DNA from: JAKAVN01 sp963796565
GTDB taxonomy: Bacteria > Desulfobacterota > Binatia > Binatales > Binataceae
DNA length: 64,000 nt
Assembly: GCA_963796565.1 (NCBI GenBank)
Contig: CAWCMA010000007.1
Span: 558,001 to 622,000, forward strand
Reading direction: 5' to 3'
The position numbers and the translations under genes are program-made. The notes below the pieces were generated by a model. That model did no database searches. It worked only from the letters and a program-made list of their open reading frames with translations, and was not told where the DNA came from. Of the stretch, positions 8,346 to 17,232 are shown in pieces. Each line of letters opens with the position of its first letter. Position 1 is the stretch's first letter.

Positions 8346-9584
8346 ATGAGGACGTCGTTGAAGGTGATACTGCTGGCGGTCCTCGTGGGGTTGATGGCCG
8401 GTTGGTGCGGCGCGGCACGCCAGGTCAACGCTGCAGGAGAGGTTGCAAGTGCCGCAGTGGCGGTGGCCGGCAACGATTTTGGCTTTCGTCTGCTTCGTAC
8501 GCTGAACGCGAAAGGCGCTGCGGTTAACGTTATCGTCTCACCGCTCAGCGTCTCCCAGGCCCTGATGATGACTTATAACGGAGCGCGAGGAAGCACGGCG
8601 GCGGCGATGGCGCGGACGCTGGGGATCGTAGCGATCGACGTTTCACAGCTCAGCGCTTCAAACCGCCAGCTACTTGAAGCGCTGCACAAGGCCGATTCCA
8701 GTACGCGGCTCGAAATCGCCAATGCGCTGTGGCTGCGAGAGGGCCTCGAGATCAACCCGGAGTTCGTCGCTCTGAACAAGGACTACTACGGCGCCGACGT
8801 GCTCAGCCTTGATTTCGCGGGTGACCCGCAGCACGCCGCCGAGATCATCAACGCGTGGGTAAGCCGGAATACGCAGGGCAAGATTCCATCAATCGTTGAC
8901 CGTCTCGGATACGACACGGCGCTCGTGCTTACAGACGCGGTCTATTTCAAGGGCCGTTGGAGTCACGTATTTGACCCGCACGAGAGCAAGCCTCGTGCGT
9001 TCCTTGGAGCGGACGGGAAGCCGGCGACGACGCCGATGATGGAGCAGCAAGGAGTTTATTCATACCTCGAAACCAAAGATTTTCAGGGGATTTGCTTGCC
9101 CTACGGGAATCGGCAGTTCGCGATGTACGTATTTCTGCCGCGCGCAAAGAACGGCCTGAAAAAGCTCCTCAAGTCTTTCGATCAGCCACACTGGACCGAA
9201 TGGATGGAGAAGTTCGCGAGCAGAAGCGGCACAATCGTGTTGCCGAAGTTCGAGCTTCGTTACGGAGGGACGCTCAACGCCGCGCTCGAGGCAATGGGGA
9301 TGGGGGTGGCCTTCAACGAGAAGGCCGATTTTTCAGGAATTGTGCCGTCGAGGTCGATCCGCATCAGCGACGTTGAACACAAGACTTACGTGAAAGTCGA
9401 CGAGCAAGGTACCGAGGCTGCCGCGGCGACCGCAGTGATCATGATCCCGGAGTCGGCATTTGGAGTTCTCGGGGCGTCATTCAATATGATCGTCGATCAC
9501 CCCTTCGTGTTTGCAATCGCCGAGCGTGGCACCGGCGCGATATTGTTCGTTGGAACGGTGGTCGATCCTAACCGCCGCCAGTGA
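8346..9584 (+). CDS. Secreted serpin (serine protease inhibitor family)
   Basis: Serpin of 412 aa. An N-terminal signal peptide (MRTSLKVILLAVLVGLMAG, cleavage near residues 25-30) points to export. Core serpin signatures are VSPLSVSQALMMTYNGARG, NALWLRE, LTDAVYFKGRW and the C-terminal DHPFVFAIAERGTGAILFVG. The hinge of the reactive-centre loop reads GTEAAAATA (about residues 354-362), the small-residue pattern required for inhibitory serpins. By loop counting P1-P1' would be Glu-Ser in IPESAFG, but this is inference. The frame continues upstream without good reason; the ATG at 8346 follows GGGAACGAGG. It converges on the RND gene with 15 bp between. It probably protects the cell surface against proteases. 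Confidence 0.92.
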   Translation: MRTSLKVILLAVLVGLMAGWCGAARQVNAAGEVASAAVAVAGNDFGFRLLRTLNAKGAAVNVIVSPLSVSQALMMTYNGARGSTAAAMARTLGIVAIDVSQLSASNRQLLEALHKADSSTRLEIANALWLREGLEINPEFVALNKDYYGADVLSLDFAGDPQHAAEIINAWVSRNTQGKIPSIVDRLGYDTALVLTDAVYFKGRWSHVFDPHESKPRAFLGADGKPATTPMMEQQGVYSYLETKDFQGICLPYGNRQFAMYVFLPRAKNGLKKLLKSFDQPHWTEWMEKFASRSGTIVLPKFELRYGGTLNAALEAMGMGVAFNEKADFSGIVPSRSIRISDVEHKTYVKVDEQGTEAAAATAVIMIPESAFGVLGASFNMIVDHPFVFAIAERGTGAILFVGTVVDPNRRQ

Positions 9585-9599
9585 TTGTGACGCGGGCGG

Positions 9600-12476
9600 C
9601 TAGCGGCGGAGGCCGCCCGAGGCCGCCTTGCGTGGAGCCGGCGGCTCCTCTTCGGGTGCGAGTTCGGGCGCGAGCGCCGGCGGCACGACGCGCGGGCTCG
9701 CGATTCGCCGCCCCACCAGCTCGAACAGCGCGGGCAGTACCACCAGCGTCGCGACCAGCATCAGCGTGACGCCCAGGCTCAGCACCCACCCCAGGCTCGA
9801 GATGCCGCGATGCTCGGCCGGAATCAGCGCGGCGAAGCCCGCGATCGTGGTGAGCGAGCAGATGGTCACCGACTTGCCCACCGCTTTGGTGAGGATCAGC
9901 GCCGATTTGTTGCGCTCCTCGCGCCAGCGATAGAGCATGTTGACGCCGTTGTCGATGCCGGTGCCGATCAGGATCGGGACCGCGAACAGGTTGGCCAGGT
10001 TGAATTCCCAGCCCATCCAGCCCATCGCTTCGAGCATCCAGATGCCGCCGAACAAGAGCGGCACCGTCGCGAGCGCCGTATCGCGCAGGTTGCGGAAATC
10101 GGCGAAGACGAAAACGAACACCGCAATCAGCGCCAGCACGGCGGCGTGCTCGTAGCCGCGGCGCATCACGGTAGCGATGTTGTAGGTTTGTACCGGCGGG
10201 CCGGTCACGTCTTCGTCGACCGTCTTGAGCGCGCCGATGAAGCGGCTCAGCGCCGCATCCTCCCACACGTCGCCGCGCGGATAGATCTGGACCAGGAAGC
10301 GTCCGCCCTTGCCGATGAAACGGTCGCGCACGACCTTGGGCAGGTTGGCGGCCGTCACCATGGTGGGTTTGAGATCGTGCTCGAGTTCGGCCAGGCGAGC
10401 GCGCAGGTCGGCGTTGGTGCTGACCTCGTAGTCCGCAAACGCCGTCGGGTTGCTCTTGAGCCGGGCAAGCGCGGCCTGCGTCAGGGCCGCGGTTTTAGCC
10501 AGTGCGCCCGAACCGTCGGTGGACGCCATCAACGTCAGCCGCCCTGCCAACTGCTCGAGTTCCCGCGCGAGCCGCGCGGCGTCGCCTGGATGATGAAGCG
10601 ACGCCATTTTGACCGGCGCGAGCATCGCGCTCAGCGCGTGCAGCGTCTTGAGCTTGGCCGCCTGGTCGTTCGGGATATAGGTCGAGATGGTCTCGACGTC
10701 TGAGACCTCGGGCAGCTTGCGAAAGTCCGCCGCACGCGCGTCGCCCGCTTCCATCGAGGGCGCCAGCGAGACCGCGAACCACGACGAGCGTCCCGAATCC
10801 TTGAGCAGCAGGTTTTCGAACCTGACGGCCTCGGTCTGCTCGGCCTGCAGCTTGAGCAGGTTCTGGTCGAAATGGACCCTGCCGGTCAGCAGCAGGGCGC
10901 CGGCGGTGAGCGCCACCGCGCTCACGACGATCAACGCCGGGCGGCGAAAGGCCGCCTCGAGGATCGAGGCGCGCGCCTGCGGCGCAAGCTGCGGCCGGGC
11001 GCGGATGGGGCGATGGCGGTCGCGCAGCACCACCAATGCGGGAAAAACCAGCAGCGCCGAGACCAGGCATAGGAACAGTCCCGCGGCCGAGACGATCCCG
11101 AGCTCCGCGATCCCGCGAAAGTCGGTGAATACAGGGGTGAGGAAGGCGAGCGCCATGATACAGGCCGAGGCGAACACGCCCGTGCCCGTGTTGACTACCG
11201 CCAGTTCGACGGCTTGCGCCGACGTCGCGCCCTGGCGGCGCGACTCGTCGTAACGCGCCATCAGATGGATCGGAAAGTTAATCCCGATTCCGGCCAGCAC
11301 GCTGGTGAAGACCGCCGAGAGTAGATTGAGATGGCCGATGACCAGCGTGGTGAAGCCGAACGACCAGGCCACGCCGACCAACAGCGCCAGCACCGCAAAC
11401 ATCGGCTCGACCACCGCAGTGAAGGGGATCACCAGCAGCAGCACGTTGCTGACGATCGCGATCAGCGAGGCCAGCGCGATGTCGTGCGCGGTGGTGGTTT
11501 CCTCGGCATGCGCCAGCGCCGGGCTGCCGGTCATCCCGGCCATTACGCCAGGAAACGAAGCGCGTACCGCGTTGAGATCGTTCTGGATCGCCTCGGTCGG
11601 ATCGGGGCCGTCCTTGACCCCGTCGCCCGGCGCGACCTGGAGCAGCAGGTATTTGCCGTTATCCGAAACCAGGTAGCCGTGACCTTGCGCGCTGTCCTGT
11701 CCGCCCGCCTGCAACATCGATTGCCAGGGCGAGACGTACCTGGCCCCGCCGGCGTCGGCGAGCATCCCGCTCAGCACCATGTCGATCGCGCCGAGATCGA
11801 ACGCACCAGGCGCGGCCGGCGCGGCTGACGCGCCGGGCAACGCACTTTGATGTGCCGCGGCGGCCGCGCGACGCGTCTGGCGGGGCGTCGCGCGTATCGA
11901 TACCGGGGGTCGACCTTTCATCCGGCCCTGCATTTGGGCGGGCATTTGAGCCTGCATCTGGCGGTCGATTCCCGCATTGACCATCGCGAAAAAGCCGGCG
12001 AGGCTGGGGTCGGCCGCGTACCCGCCGAGCATCGGAAAGGCGGCGCGAAGCTTTTGCGCCAACGCGTCGAGGTCGGCGGTCGTCATGTAAAGCATCGCGC
12101 GGTCGGCGAACGCTCCAGCGTCGATTTTGTAGAAGACGGTTTTGACGTTGGCGTGGTCGGCGTTGAGCCGCGCCGCCAGCACGTCGGCAAAATGCTCGGC
12201 CCGCGCGGGATCGGGTGCCGCGCGCACCACGATAATCAGTCCGTCAAGATCGGGGAACTCGCGGGTGTAGTCGAGGTAGTCGCGTGAGGCGCGACCGTTG
12301 GGCGTGATCAGGTCGTCCTGGCCAGTATGAAACTCCAGGCGCGCCTTGGTGTACATCACCGAGGCCACGGAAAGCACAGCGGCGCAGATCAACACCAGGT
12401 AGGGCCGTTTGATGCTGAACCCAGCGATCGCGCGAAAAATTCGGTACCGCAAGCTCAAGAAATTCTCCCGCCGCAT
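9600..12476 (-). CDS. MMPL/RND transporter, HpnN-like
   Basis: Inner-membrane RND-superfamily transporter of 958 aa. There is one N-terminal membrane segment (about 20-40), a large extracytoplasmic loop, a block of five or six segments (about 340-490), a second loop and a final block (about 790-925). The paired sterol-sensing-like blocks include GIGINFPIHLMARYDESRR and GTGIDNGVNMLYRWREERN. This architecture matches HpnN, which moves hopanoids to the outer membrane. No hopanoid biosynthesis gene is in the window, so the substrate is inferred from family only. The first loop holds an Ala/Met/Gln-rich stretch (about 170-235). Confidence 0.85.
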   Translation of the reverse strand: MRRENFLSLRYRIFRAIAGFSIKRPYLVLICAAVLSVASVMYTKARLEFHTGQDDLITPNGRASRDYLDYTREFPDLDGLIIVVRAAPDPARAEHFADVLAARLNADHANVKTVFYKIDAGAFADRAMLYMTTADLDALAQKLRAAFPMLGGYAADPSLAGFFAMVNAGIDRQMQAQMPAQMQGRMKGRPPVSIRATPRQTRRAAAAAHQSALPGASAAPAAPGAFDLGAIDMVLSGMLADAGGARYVSPWQSMLQAGGQDSAQGHGYLVSDNGKYLLLQVAPGDGVKDGPDPTEAIQNDLNAVRASFPGVMAGMTGSPALAHAEETTTAHDIALASLIAIVSNVLLLVIPFTAVVEPMFAVLALLVGVAWSFGFTTLVIGHLNLLSAVFTSVLAGIGINFPIHLMARYDESRRQGATSAQAVELAVVNTGTGVFASACIMALAFLTPVFTDFRGIAELGIVSAAGLFLCLVSALLVFPALVVLRDRHRPIRARPQLAPQARASILEAAFRRPALIVVSAVALTAGALLLTGRVHFDQNLLKLQAEQTEAVRFENLLLKDSGRSSWFAVSLAPSMEAGDARAADFRKLPEVSDVETISTYIPNDQAAKLKTLHALSAMLAPVKMASLHHPGDAARLARELEQLAGRLTLMASTDGSGALAKTAALTQAALARLKSNPTAFADYEVSTNADLRARLAELEHDLKPTMVTAANLPKVVRDRFIGKGGRFLVQIYPRGDVWEDAALSRFIGALKTVDEDVTGPPVQTYNIATVMRRGYEHAAVLALIAVFVFVFADFRNLRDTALATVPLLFGGIWMLEAMGWMGWEFNLANLFAVPILIGTGIDNGVNMLYRWREERNKSALILTKAVGKSVTICSLTTIAGFAALIPAEHRGISSLGWVLSLGVTLMLVATLVVLPALFELVGRRIASPRVVPPALAPELAPEEEPPAPRKAASGGLRR

Positions 12477-12482
12477 GGAAAA

Positions 12483-12527
12483 TCCGGCAAGTCTTGCAAG
12501 CCCGGCAAATATGGCAAGTTCGGCAAG
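12483..12527. repeat. Degenerate 9-bp tandem repeat, five units
   Basis: Five adjoining 9-bp units resembling TCCGGCAAG (12483-12491, 12492-12500, 12501-12509, 12510-12518, 12519-12527) differ at one to three bases. They sit just upstream of the RND start (12476, minus strand), in its leader or promoter region. The rest of 12528-12624 shows no gene that I can support. Confidence 0.6.
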
Positions 12528-12624
12528 TTCGGGAGACGGGTAGCAGGTTGCACTCCGGCGCGCGGCGCGAGCCGGCGTCCCTCGTGTGCTGCCAATTTTG
12601 GCTTGGCCGACCCGCTACGTCGCG

Positions 12625-12777
12625 TCAGCGCCTGAGCAGATGCTCCCGCAGCGCGCTCAGATGCTTTGCCGCCTCTTCCCGCACCACCGCCTCATTTTCC
12701 GGTTCGCCGCCGCCGACCAACGCCGAAACCGCGGCGACCGAAACCAGCATCAACGCCAACGTGAGCTTCCATGCCAT
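12625..12777 (-). CDS. Small predicted exported/membrane protein (50 aa)
   Basis: A minus-strand frame of 50 codons starts at the ATG at 12777 and ends at a TGA (12625-12627). It encodes MAWKLTLALMLVSVAAVSAL, a typical signal peptide or single membrane segment, followed by a short charged tail (GGGEPENEAVVREEAAKH). AGGA lies about 10 nt upstream of the ATG. I recognise no family. It lies between the ABC ATPase and the RND transporter genes on the same strand and could be co-transcribed with either. Confidence 0.5.
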   Translation of the reverse strand: MAWKLTLALMLVSVAAVSALVGGGEPENEAVVREEAAKHLSALREHLLRR

Positions 12778-12919
12778 GGTGTCTTTTCCTGCGCCCTCAT
12801 CTGAGGGTCTTCGACCAGAAACGCTATCAGGTTTAGCTCGGCGAGACGATAGCGAAAAACGTCGCCAACGTGACGGTCGGCGTCGAACCGGTCGCGGTTT
12901 CGAAGATCATTTTTGCCGA

Positions 12920-13753
12920 TCAAACGACCTTGGACGATTCCGCGCCGACCGCGAGCGAGTAACGGTTGCCGTCAGCGGTCAGCCGCAGCGGCGCGTCGAA
13001 CGCCTGGCTCAGTGTCGCCGAGGTCATCACGCTCGCTCGCGAGCCGGCGGCGAGCACCTTTCCCCCGCGCAGCACGAGGACATGGGAGAAGCCGGCCACG
13101 ATTTCCTCGACGTGATGGGTGACCAGGACCAGGGTGGGAGCCTTGGGGCGGCCGAGGAGCCGCTCGATGAAGGCCAGGAAGTGCTCGCGCGCGACCGGGT
13201 CGAGTCCGGCGCACGGTTCGTCGAGCACCAGGAGCTGCGGATCGGCCATCAGCGCGCGCCCGATCAGCACCCGCTGGCGCTCGCCCTGGGAAAGGAAGCG
13301 CCACGGGCGCTCGCTCAGGTACTCGGCTTCGACCTCGCGCAGAATTTCGGCGGCGCGTCTCGAGTCGGCCTCGCCGACCTCGCCCCACATCCCAATCATC
13401 GCGCGCCGTCCGCTGGCCACCGCGTTGAGCGCGTTCTCGTGTGGCGGCATCAACTGGCGGATTGACGAGCTGACCAGTCCGATCCGGGTGCGCAATTCGC
13501 GCCAGTCGGCGCGACCGTAGGTCTCGCCCAGCACGCTTATCGTCCCGGCGGTGGGCGCGAGGTAGCCGGTGAGCACGCTCAGGAGCGAGGTCTTGCCCGA
13601 ACCGTTGGCGCCCAGGATGACCCAATGCTGGCCTTTGTCCACGCGCCAGTCGACCGCGTCGAGGATGAGCGCGTCGCGGTCGACGCGGAGGCCCGTGACC
13701 TCGATGATTGGGCGATTGTTTTCGTCGGTGGTGTATGAGGTTTCGCGCAGCAT
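12920..13753 (-). CDS. ABC transporter ATP-binding protein
   Basis: Cytoplasmic ABC ATPase of 277 aa. Walker A GANGSGKTS is at residues 48-56, the signature LSQGERQRV at about 158-166 and Walker B LLVLDEP just after; the switch histidine is in LVTHHVEEI. The sequence resembles the ModF/YlmA-like group of soluble ABC ATPases with one nucleotide-binding domain. No permease gene adjoins it. It is divergent from moaA, which loosely suggests molybdenum-related handling, but there is no direct evidence for the substrate. Confidence 0.8.
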   Translation of the reverse strand: MLRETSYTTDENNRPIIEVTGLRVDRDALILDAVDWRVDKGQHWVILGANGSGKTSLLSVLTGYLAPTAGTISVLGETYGRADWRELRTRIGLVSSSIRQLMPPHENALNAVASGRRAMIGMWGEVGEADSRRAAEILREVEAEYLSERPWRFLSQGERQRVLIGRALMADPQLLVLDEPCAGLDPVAREHFLAFIERLLGRPKAPTLVLVTHHVEEIVAGFSHVLVLRGGKVLAAGSRASVMTSATLSQAFDAPLRLTADGNRYSLAVGAESSKVV

Positions 13754-13762
13754 CGCTTGAGG

Positions 13763-13778
13763 GCCGGATCAATCCGGC
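13763..13778. promoter_or_regulatory. Perfect inverted repeat between divergent ABC ATPase and moaA genes
   Basis: GCCGGAT-CA-ATCCGGC is a perfect 7-bp inverted repeat with a 2-bp centre. It lies 10 bp upstream of the ABC gene start, in the 151-bp divergent region shared with moaA. It could be an operator; nothing identifies a regulator. Confidence 0.35.
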
Positions 13779-13904
13779 TCGCGGGGAAAACTCTAATGGA
13801 TCGCGGACGCGACTGACAGACCAAGTGCCGTAGTTGTATGCCTGCGACGGGGGCGACTAGAATTGAAGCAGTGAGGGACCGGCGCTACAGGTCCCAAGCA
13901 AAGT

Positions 13905-14894
13905 ATGCCAAGGGACTCGTTCAACCGCGAAATCGATTACCTGCGTATTTCGGTCATCGACAACTGCAACCTCCGATGCGTTTACTGCATGCCGCTCGAG
14001 GGGCTGCGCTTCCTGCCCCGCGACGAGCTGCTGACGCCGTCCGAAATCGAGCTGGTGGTGCGTGCCGCTGTCAGCGTCGGCTTTCGCAAGTTTCGCCTCA
14101 CCGGCGGCGAGCCGACGCTGCGCGCCGACCTGCTCGAGATCGTCGAGCGGCTCGCGGCGGTGCCCGGAATGGGCGACCTCGCGCTCACCACCAACGCGCT
14201 GCTACTGCCGAAGCTCGCCGCACCGCTCAAGGCGGCCGGGCTCAAGCGCATCAACGTCCATCTCGACAGCCTCAATCCGATTACCGTCGAGCGCCAGATG
14301 CGATGGGGCAGTTTCGCGCGAGTGTGGGAGGGCATCATGGCGGCCGAGGCGGCTGGCCTGGTGCCGATTAAGCTCAATGCGGTGGTGGCGGCCGGCTACA
14401 ACGAAGAGGACGTGGTCGCGCTTGCCGCGCTGACGATCGAACGCGACTGGCACGTGCGGTTCATCGAACTGATGCCGCTTGGGGGCGGCGAGTGCGCGAC
14501 GCTTTCGATCAAGCGCTACGTCTCGAATATCGAGACGCGGCGGCGGATCGAAGTTGCGCTCGGCCCGCTGATGGAGCTCGAGTCGAGCAATCCTTCCGAC
14601 GAGGCGCGCAACTACACGTTGCCGAACGCGGGCGGCGTGGTCGGTTTCATCAGCCCGGTGAGCGAGCCCTACTGCGGGACCTGCAACCGGATGCGCCTGA
14701 CGGCCGACGGCAAGTTCCATCTGTGCCTGCTCAACGACGACGAGATGGACGTGCGCAAGGCCATTCGCTCGGGCGGCGGGATGGAAGCGGTGGCGCGCAT
14801 CCTAATACGCGCGGTCGAGCTCAAACCGACCGGCCATCACCTGCTGGAGGGGCGCTCCACGCGGGAGCGCTCGATGTACCAGATCGGCGGCTGA
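13905..14894 (+). CDS. moaA: GTP 3',8-cyclase MoaA
   Basis: Radical SAM enzyme of 329 aa that starts molybdenum cofactor synthesis by converting GTP to 3',8-cyclo-7,8-dihydro-GTP. The N-terminal 4Fe-4S motif CNLRCVYC (C21, C25, C28) and the C-terminal cluster CGTCNRMRL followed by C 14 residues later (about C257, C260, C274) are both present. The chain ends with the MoaA-specific Gly-Gly. A small hairpin GGGACC/GGTCCC (13875-13895) sits 10 nt before the ATG and no good SD is visible. The other moa genes are not in the window. Confidence 0.95.
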   Translation: MPRDSFNREIDYLRISVIDNCNLRCVYCMPLEGLRFLPRDELLTPSEIELVVRAAVSVGFRKFRLTGGEPTLRADLLEIVERLAAVPGMGDLALTTNALLLPKLAAPLKAAGLKRINVHLDSLNPITVERQMRWGSFARVWEGIMAAEAAGLVPIKLNAVVAAGYNEEDVVALAALTIERDWHVRFIELMPLGGGECATLSIKRYVSNIETRRRIEVALGPLMELESSNPSDEARNYTLPNAGGVVGFISPVSEPYCGTCNRMRLTADGKFHLCLLNDDEMDVRKAIRSGGGMEAVARILIRAVELKPTGHHLLEGRSTRERSMYQIGG

Positions 14895-14958
14895 CGCGCG
14901 GCCAGTTCGAGTCCGACTAATATTCGTTCCGCAGCTGAGATAGCGTAGTAATTGAAGC

Positions 14959-15549
14959 GTGCCGCTACGCGATGTTCTAACGCCCAAGCCCCGGGTGCTG
15001 TTCGTCGGGATCAATCCCAGTTTGCGCTCTGAAGCGGTCGGCCATCACTTCGCCAGCCCCGGCAATCCATTCTGGCGGCTGTTGTACGCAGCCCGGCTCG
15101 TCCCGGTCGAACTTACCCATACGGAAGACCATCGCCTCGCCGAATTCGGCCTCGCGCTGACCAACCTCTGCCCCCGCGCGACGCGAGCCGCCGCCGAGTT
15201 GAGTCGCGAGGAGATCGAGCGCGGCAAGCGAACACTGACGGTCAAGGTCCGGCGCCTGCGGCCCGAAGTGGTCGCCTTCGTCGGCATCACCATCTACCGC
15301 GATTTTTTCGGCAAGGCTGCGCTAAGGGCTGCCGCCAGACCGTTTGTCCAGAACGCGAGCGCCGGCGAGACGGCGAGCGCCAGCGACACGGCGCGTGCCG
15401 GAGCGGGCGCCAAGCCCGAGCTGATTTGCGGGGCCGAAGTCTTCGTGCTGCCCAATCCGAGCGGCCTCAACGCGAGCTTCCCGGGCTTCAAGCACAAGCT
15501 GGTATGGTTCGAGCGGCTGCGCGAGTTTATCGACTCCATGCCACGCTGA
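14959..15549 (+). CDS. mug: G/U mismatch-specific uracil-DNA glycosylase (Mug family)
   Basis: DNA repair glycosylase of 196 aa that removes uracil or ethenocytosine opposite guanine. Family motifs are VGINPS (residues 16-21), FWRLLYAARLVP, LTNLCPRAT and the C-terminal NPSGLNASF. It starts at a GTG. A short Ala/Ser/Gly/Thr-rich insertion (about 132-152) interrupts the region before the final strand and is probably a surface loop. It stands alone, 64 bp after moaA. Confidence 0.88.
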   Translation: MPLRDVLTPKPRVLFVGINPSLRSEAVGHHFASPGNPFWRLLYAARLVPVELTHTEDHRLAEFGLALTNLCPRATRAAAELSREEIERGKRTLTVKVRRLRPEVVAFVGITIYRDFFGKAALRAAARPFVQNASAGETASASDTARAGAGAKPELICGAEVFVLPNPSGLNASFPGFKHKLVWFERLREFIDSMPR

Positions 15550-15838
15550 TCTTCTCGAATGTGACCGCGGCGCGCCATGCACCTATCTGTTTCCAGCGGG
15601 CGCAATGCATCCCCGATCGTTTGGCCCGCGCGGACACAGTTTGAGCCCCCACCTTGTGCTCGACGCTTTGCCGCGGAGTGAGCCTCCCGGCAATTTATCT
15701 TTGAGCGCCGGGCGGTTTTGCTCAATTCGAACTGGATAGGCGGGTTCTCTACGGCGACGGGCACGGTTGATGCTGTGACACGAATAGGCCGCGGGTCTAA
15801 CCCCAAAACAGTAAGAAAGGCCGTAGGGAGCACACCAG
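15550..15838. other. Intergenic region with no recognisable gene
   Basis: 289 bp between mug and the LLM oxidoreductase. I see no tRNA, small ORF with a good ribosome-binding site, riboswitch or terminator here. It presumably holds the promoter for the oxidoreductase gene. Confidence 0.5.
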
Positions 15839-16912
15839 ATGAAATTCGGCATGCTCCATCTTTTCGAGAACCCAATCGAGAAAACGGAACATCAGGTCGT
15901 CAACGAGCAACTCGATTTGATGCGCGCCGCGGAGGACCTTGGCTTCGATTCGGTCTGGCCGGCGGAGCATCACTTCACCGAGTATGGCTACTGCGCCTCG
16001 CCCGCGGTCACGCTCGCAGCGATCGCCGCCGTGACCAAGCGGATTCGCCTGGGCACTGGCGTGGTGGTGTTGCCGTTTCACAATCCGATCCGTGTCGCCG
16101 AGGACTTCGCGATGCTCGATCTGATGAGCGACGGGCGCGTCGACTTCGGCGTGGGCCGCGGCTATCAGCCGGTCGAGTACCGGGGCTTCCAGGTTGATCA
16201 GGAAAAATCGCGCGGCATCTTCCATGAGGCGCTCGAGGTGATCATCCAGGCGTGGACCCAGGAGCGGGTCAATTTCAAGGGCGTCCACTTCAACATCGTG
16301 GACCAGCCCGTGCGCCCCAAGCCGCTCCAGAAGCCCCATCCGCCGATTTGGGTCGCCGGGATCACCGATGCCACCTTCGCGCTGGTCGGAAAGCTGGGCT
16401 GCAACCTGCTGTGCGCGCCGGTGTTTGGTTTCCAGGGCAAGAGCGCGGAGAAGCTGCTCGAAGATTATCGGGCGGCGTTGCGCGAAGGGGGCCATGACCC
16501 GGTGAGCAAGGAAATCGCCGCCCTCACGATGGTTTATTGCGGCGAGACCACCGAGCAGGCGCGGCGCGATTTCGGCGACCGCGTGATGTGGTACTACCGC
16601 ACGATCGCCAAGTATGTCGCACCACCGTCAGGCGAGCAGCCGGTCAAGAGCTACGAGCTTTACGCCAAGACGCGCGAGCTGGCTGAGACGATTACCTGGG
16701 ACAAGCTGCTGGAGGCGGGCGCGGTCATCTGCGGCGATCGCGATCACTGTATCGAGCAACTGGATAAGATCGAAAAGGCTTATGGGGTGACGCAGATACT
16801 GTGCTGGACGCGCCTGGGCGGGCTCGACAGTCGCAAGGTCACCCGGAGCATGGAGCTGATGCAGAAGTACGTGATGCCGCATTTCCAGCGCGGTGAGAAA
16901 CGGGCAGCCTGA
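15839..16912 (+). CDS. LLM class flavin-dependent oxidoreductase
   Basis: Luciferase-like monooxygenase-family TIM barrel, 357 aa. Family signatures are FDSVWPAEHHF near residue 40, LGTGVVVLPFHNPIRVAEDFAMLD and the sequence VDFGVGRGYQPVEY. These enzymes use reduced FMN or F420 to oxidise varied substrates, and the substrate here is unknown. GGGAGC lies about 10 nt before the ATG. A hairpin with a following TTAT lies just downstream, so the gene may be monocistronic. Confidence 0.85.
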   Translation: MKFGMLHLFENPIEKTEHQVVNEQLDLMRAAEDLGFDSVWPAEHHFTEYGYCASPAVTLAAIAAVTKRIRLGTGVVVLPFHNPIRVAEDFAMLDLMSDGRVDFGVGRGYQPVEYRGFQVDQEKSRGIFHEALEVIIQAWTQERVNFKGVHFNIVDQPVRPKPLQKPHPPIWVAGITDATFALVGKLGCNLLCAPVFGFQGKSAEKLLEDYRAALREGGHDPVSKEIAALTMVYCGETTEQARRDFGDRVMWYYRTIAKYVAPPSGEQPVKSYELYAKTRELAETITWDKLLEAGAVICGDRDHCIEQLDKIEKAYGVTQILCWTRLGGLDSRKVTRSMELMQKYVMPHFQRGEKRAA

Positions 16913-16964
16913 ACGCGCAAGCTCTTGCGCACGGGCATCCGGCGCGTGCCACGGAGTAAAGGAT

Positions 16965-16998
16965 GAGAGGGGCGGGCGATGGCGCCTGCCCCTCTCTT
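16965..16998 (+). terminator. Terminator-like hairpin after the LLM oxidoreductase gene
   Basis: GAGAGGGGCGGGCG (16965-16978) pairs with CGCCTGCCCCTCTC (16983-16996), giving a 14-bp stem with one G-U pair and the loop ATGG. Only a weak T stretch follows (TTAT). Confidence 0.55.
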
Positions 16999-17088
16999 AT
17001 CTGACTCATCTGACCGCAGGGCGCCGCCCGCTACCGGCTTCCAGGATCTTGCCCTGACGCCCAGATATGCCTAGTTTAAGTGAACGTG

Positions 17089-17104
17089 GTTGCATTAGAG
17101 CAAC
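17089..17104. promoter_or_regulatory. Candidate enhancer-binding site (upstream activator sequence)
   Basis: GTTGC-N6-GCAAC is a perfect 5-bp inverted repeat about 120 bp upstream of the predicted sigma-54 start. That is the usual distance for an activator of this class. The surrounding stretch (17070-17200) is clearly A+T-richer than its neighbours. The assignment is inference. Confidence 0.35.
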
Positions 17105-17190
17105 ACGAGAAAGCAGATCTGCCACACTTTGACCACTTAAGTTTACCTTAAATTCTCTTTATTAGGCTATTATGGGATAATGTTCCACAA

Positions 17191-17206
17191 TGGCACAGCA
17201 ATTGCT
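17191..17206 (+). promoter_or_regulatory. Sigma-54 (-24/-12) promoter
   Basis: TGGCAC at 17191-17196, five bases, then TTGCT at 17202-17206. This matches the TGGCAC-N5-TTGCW consensus, with the invariant GG and GC in place. Transcription would start near 17217, about 16 nt before the TTG start of a sigma-54-dependent activator gene, suggesting autoregulation. Confidence 0.75.
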
Positions 17207-17232
17207 CATGCTTAGCTGAGTCTGGCGAAACT

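Noticed and set aside
15839..16912. Bacterial luciferase LuxA
   Set aside because: The family is the broader LLM class; no luxB or lux operon is adjacent and nothing specific to luciferase is seen.
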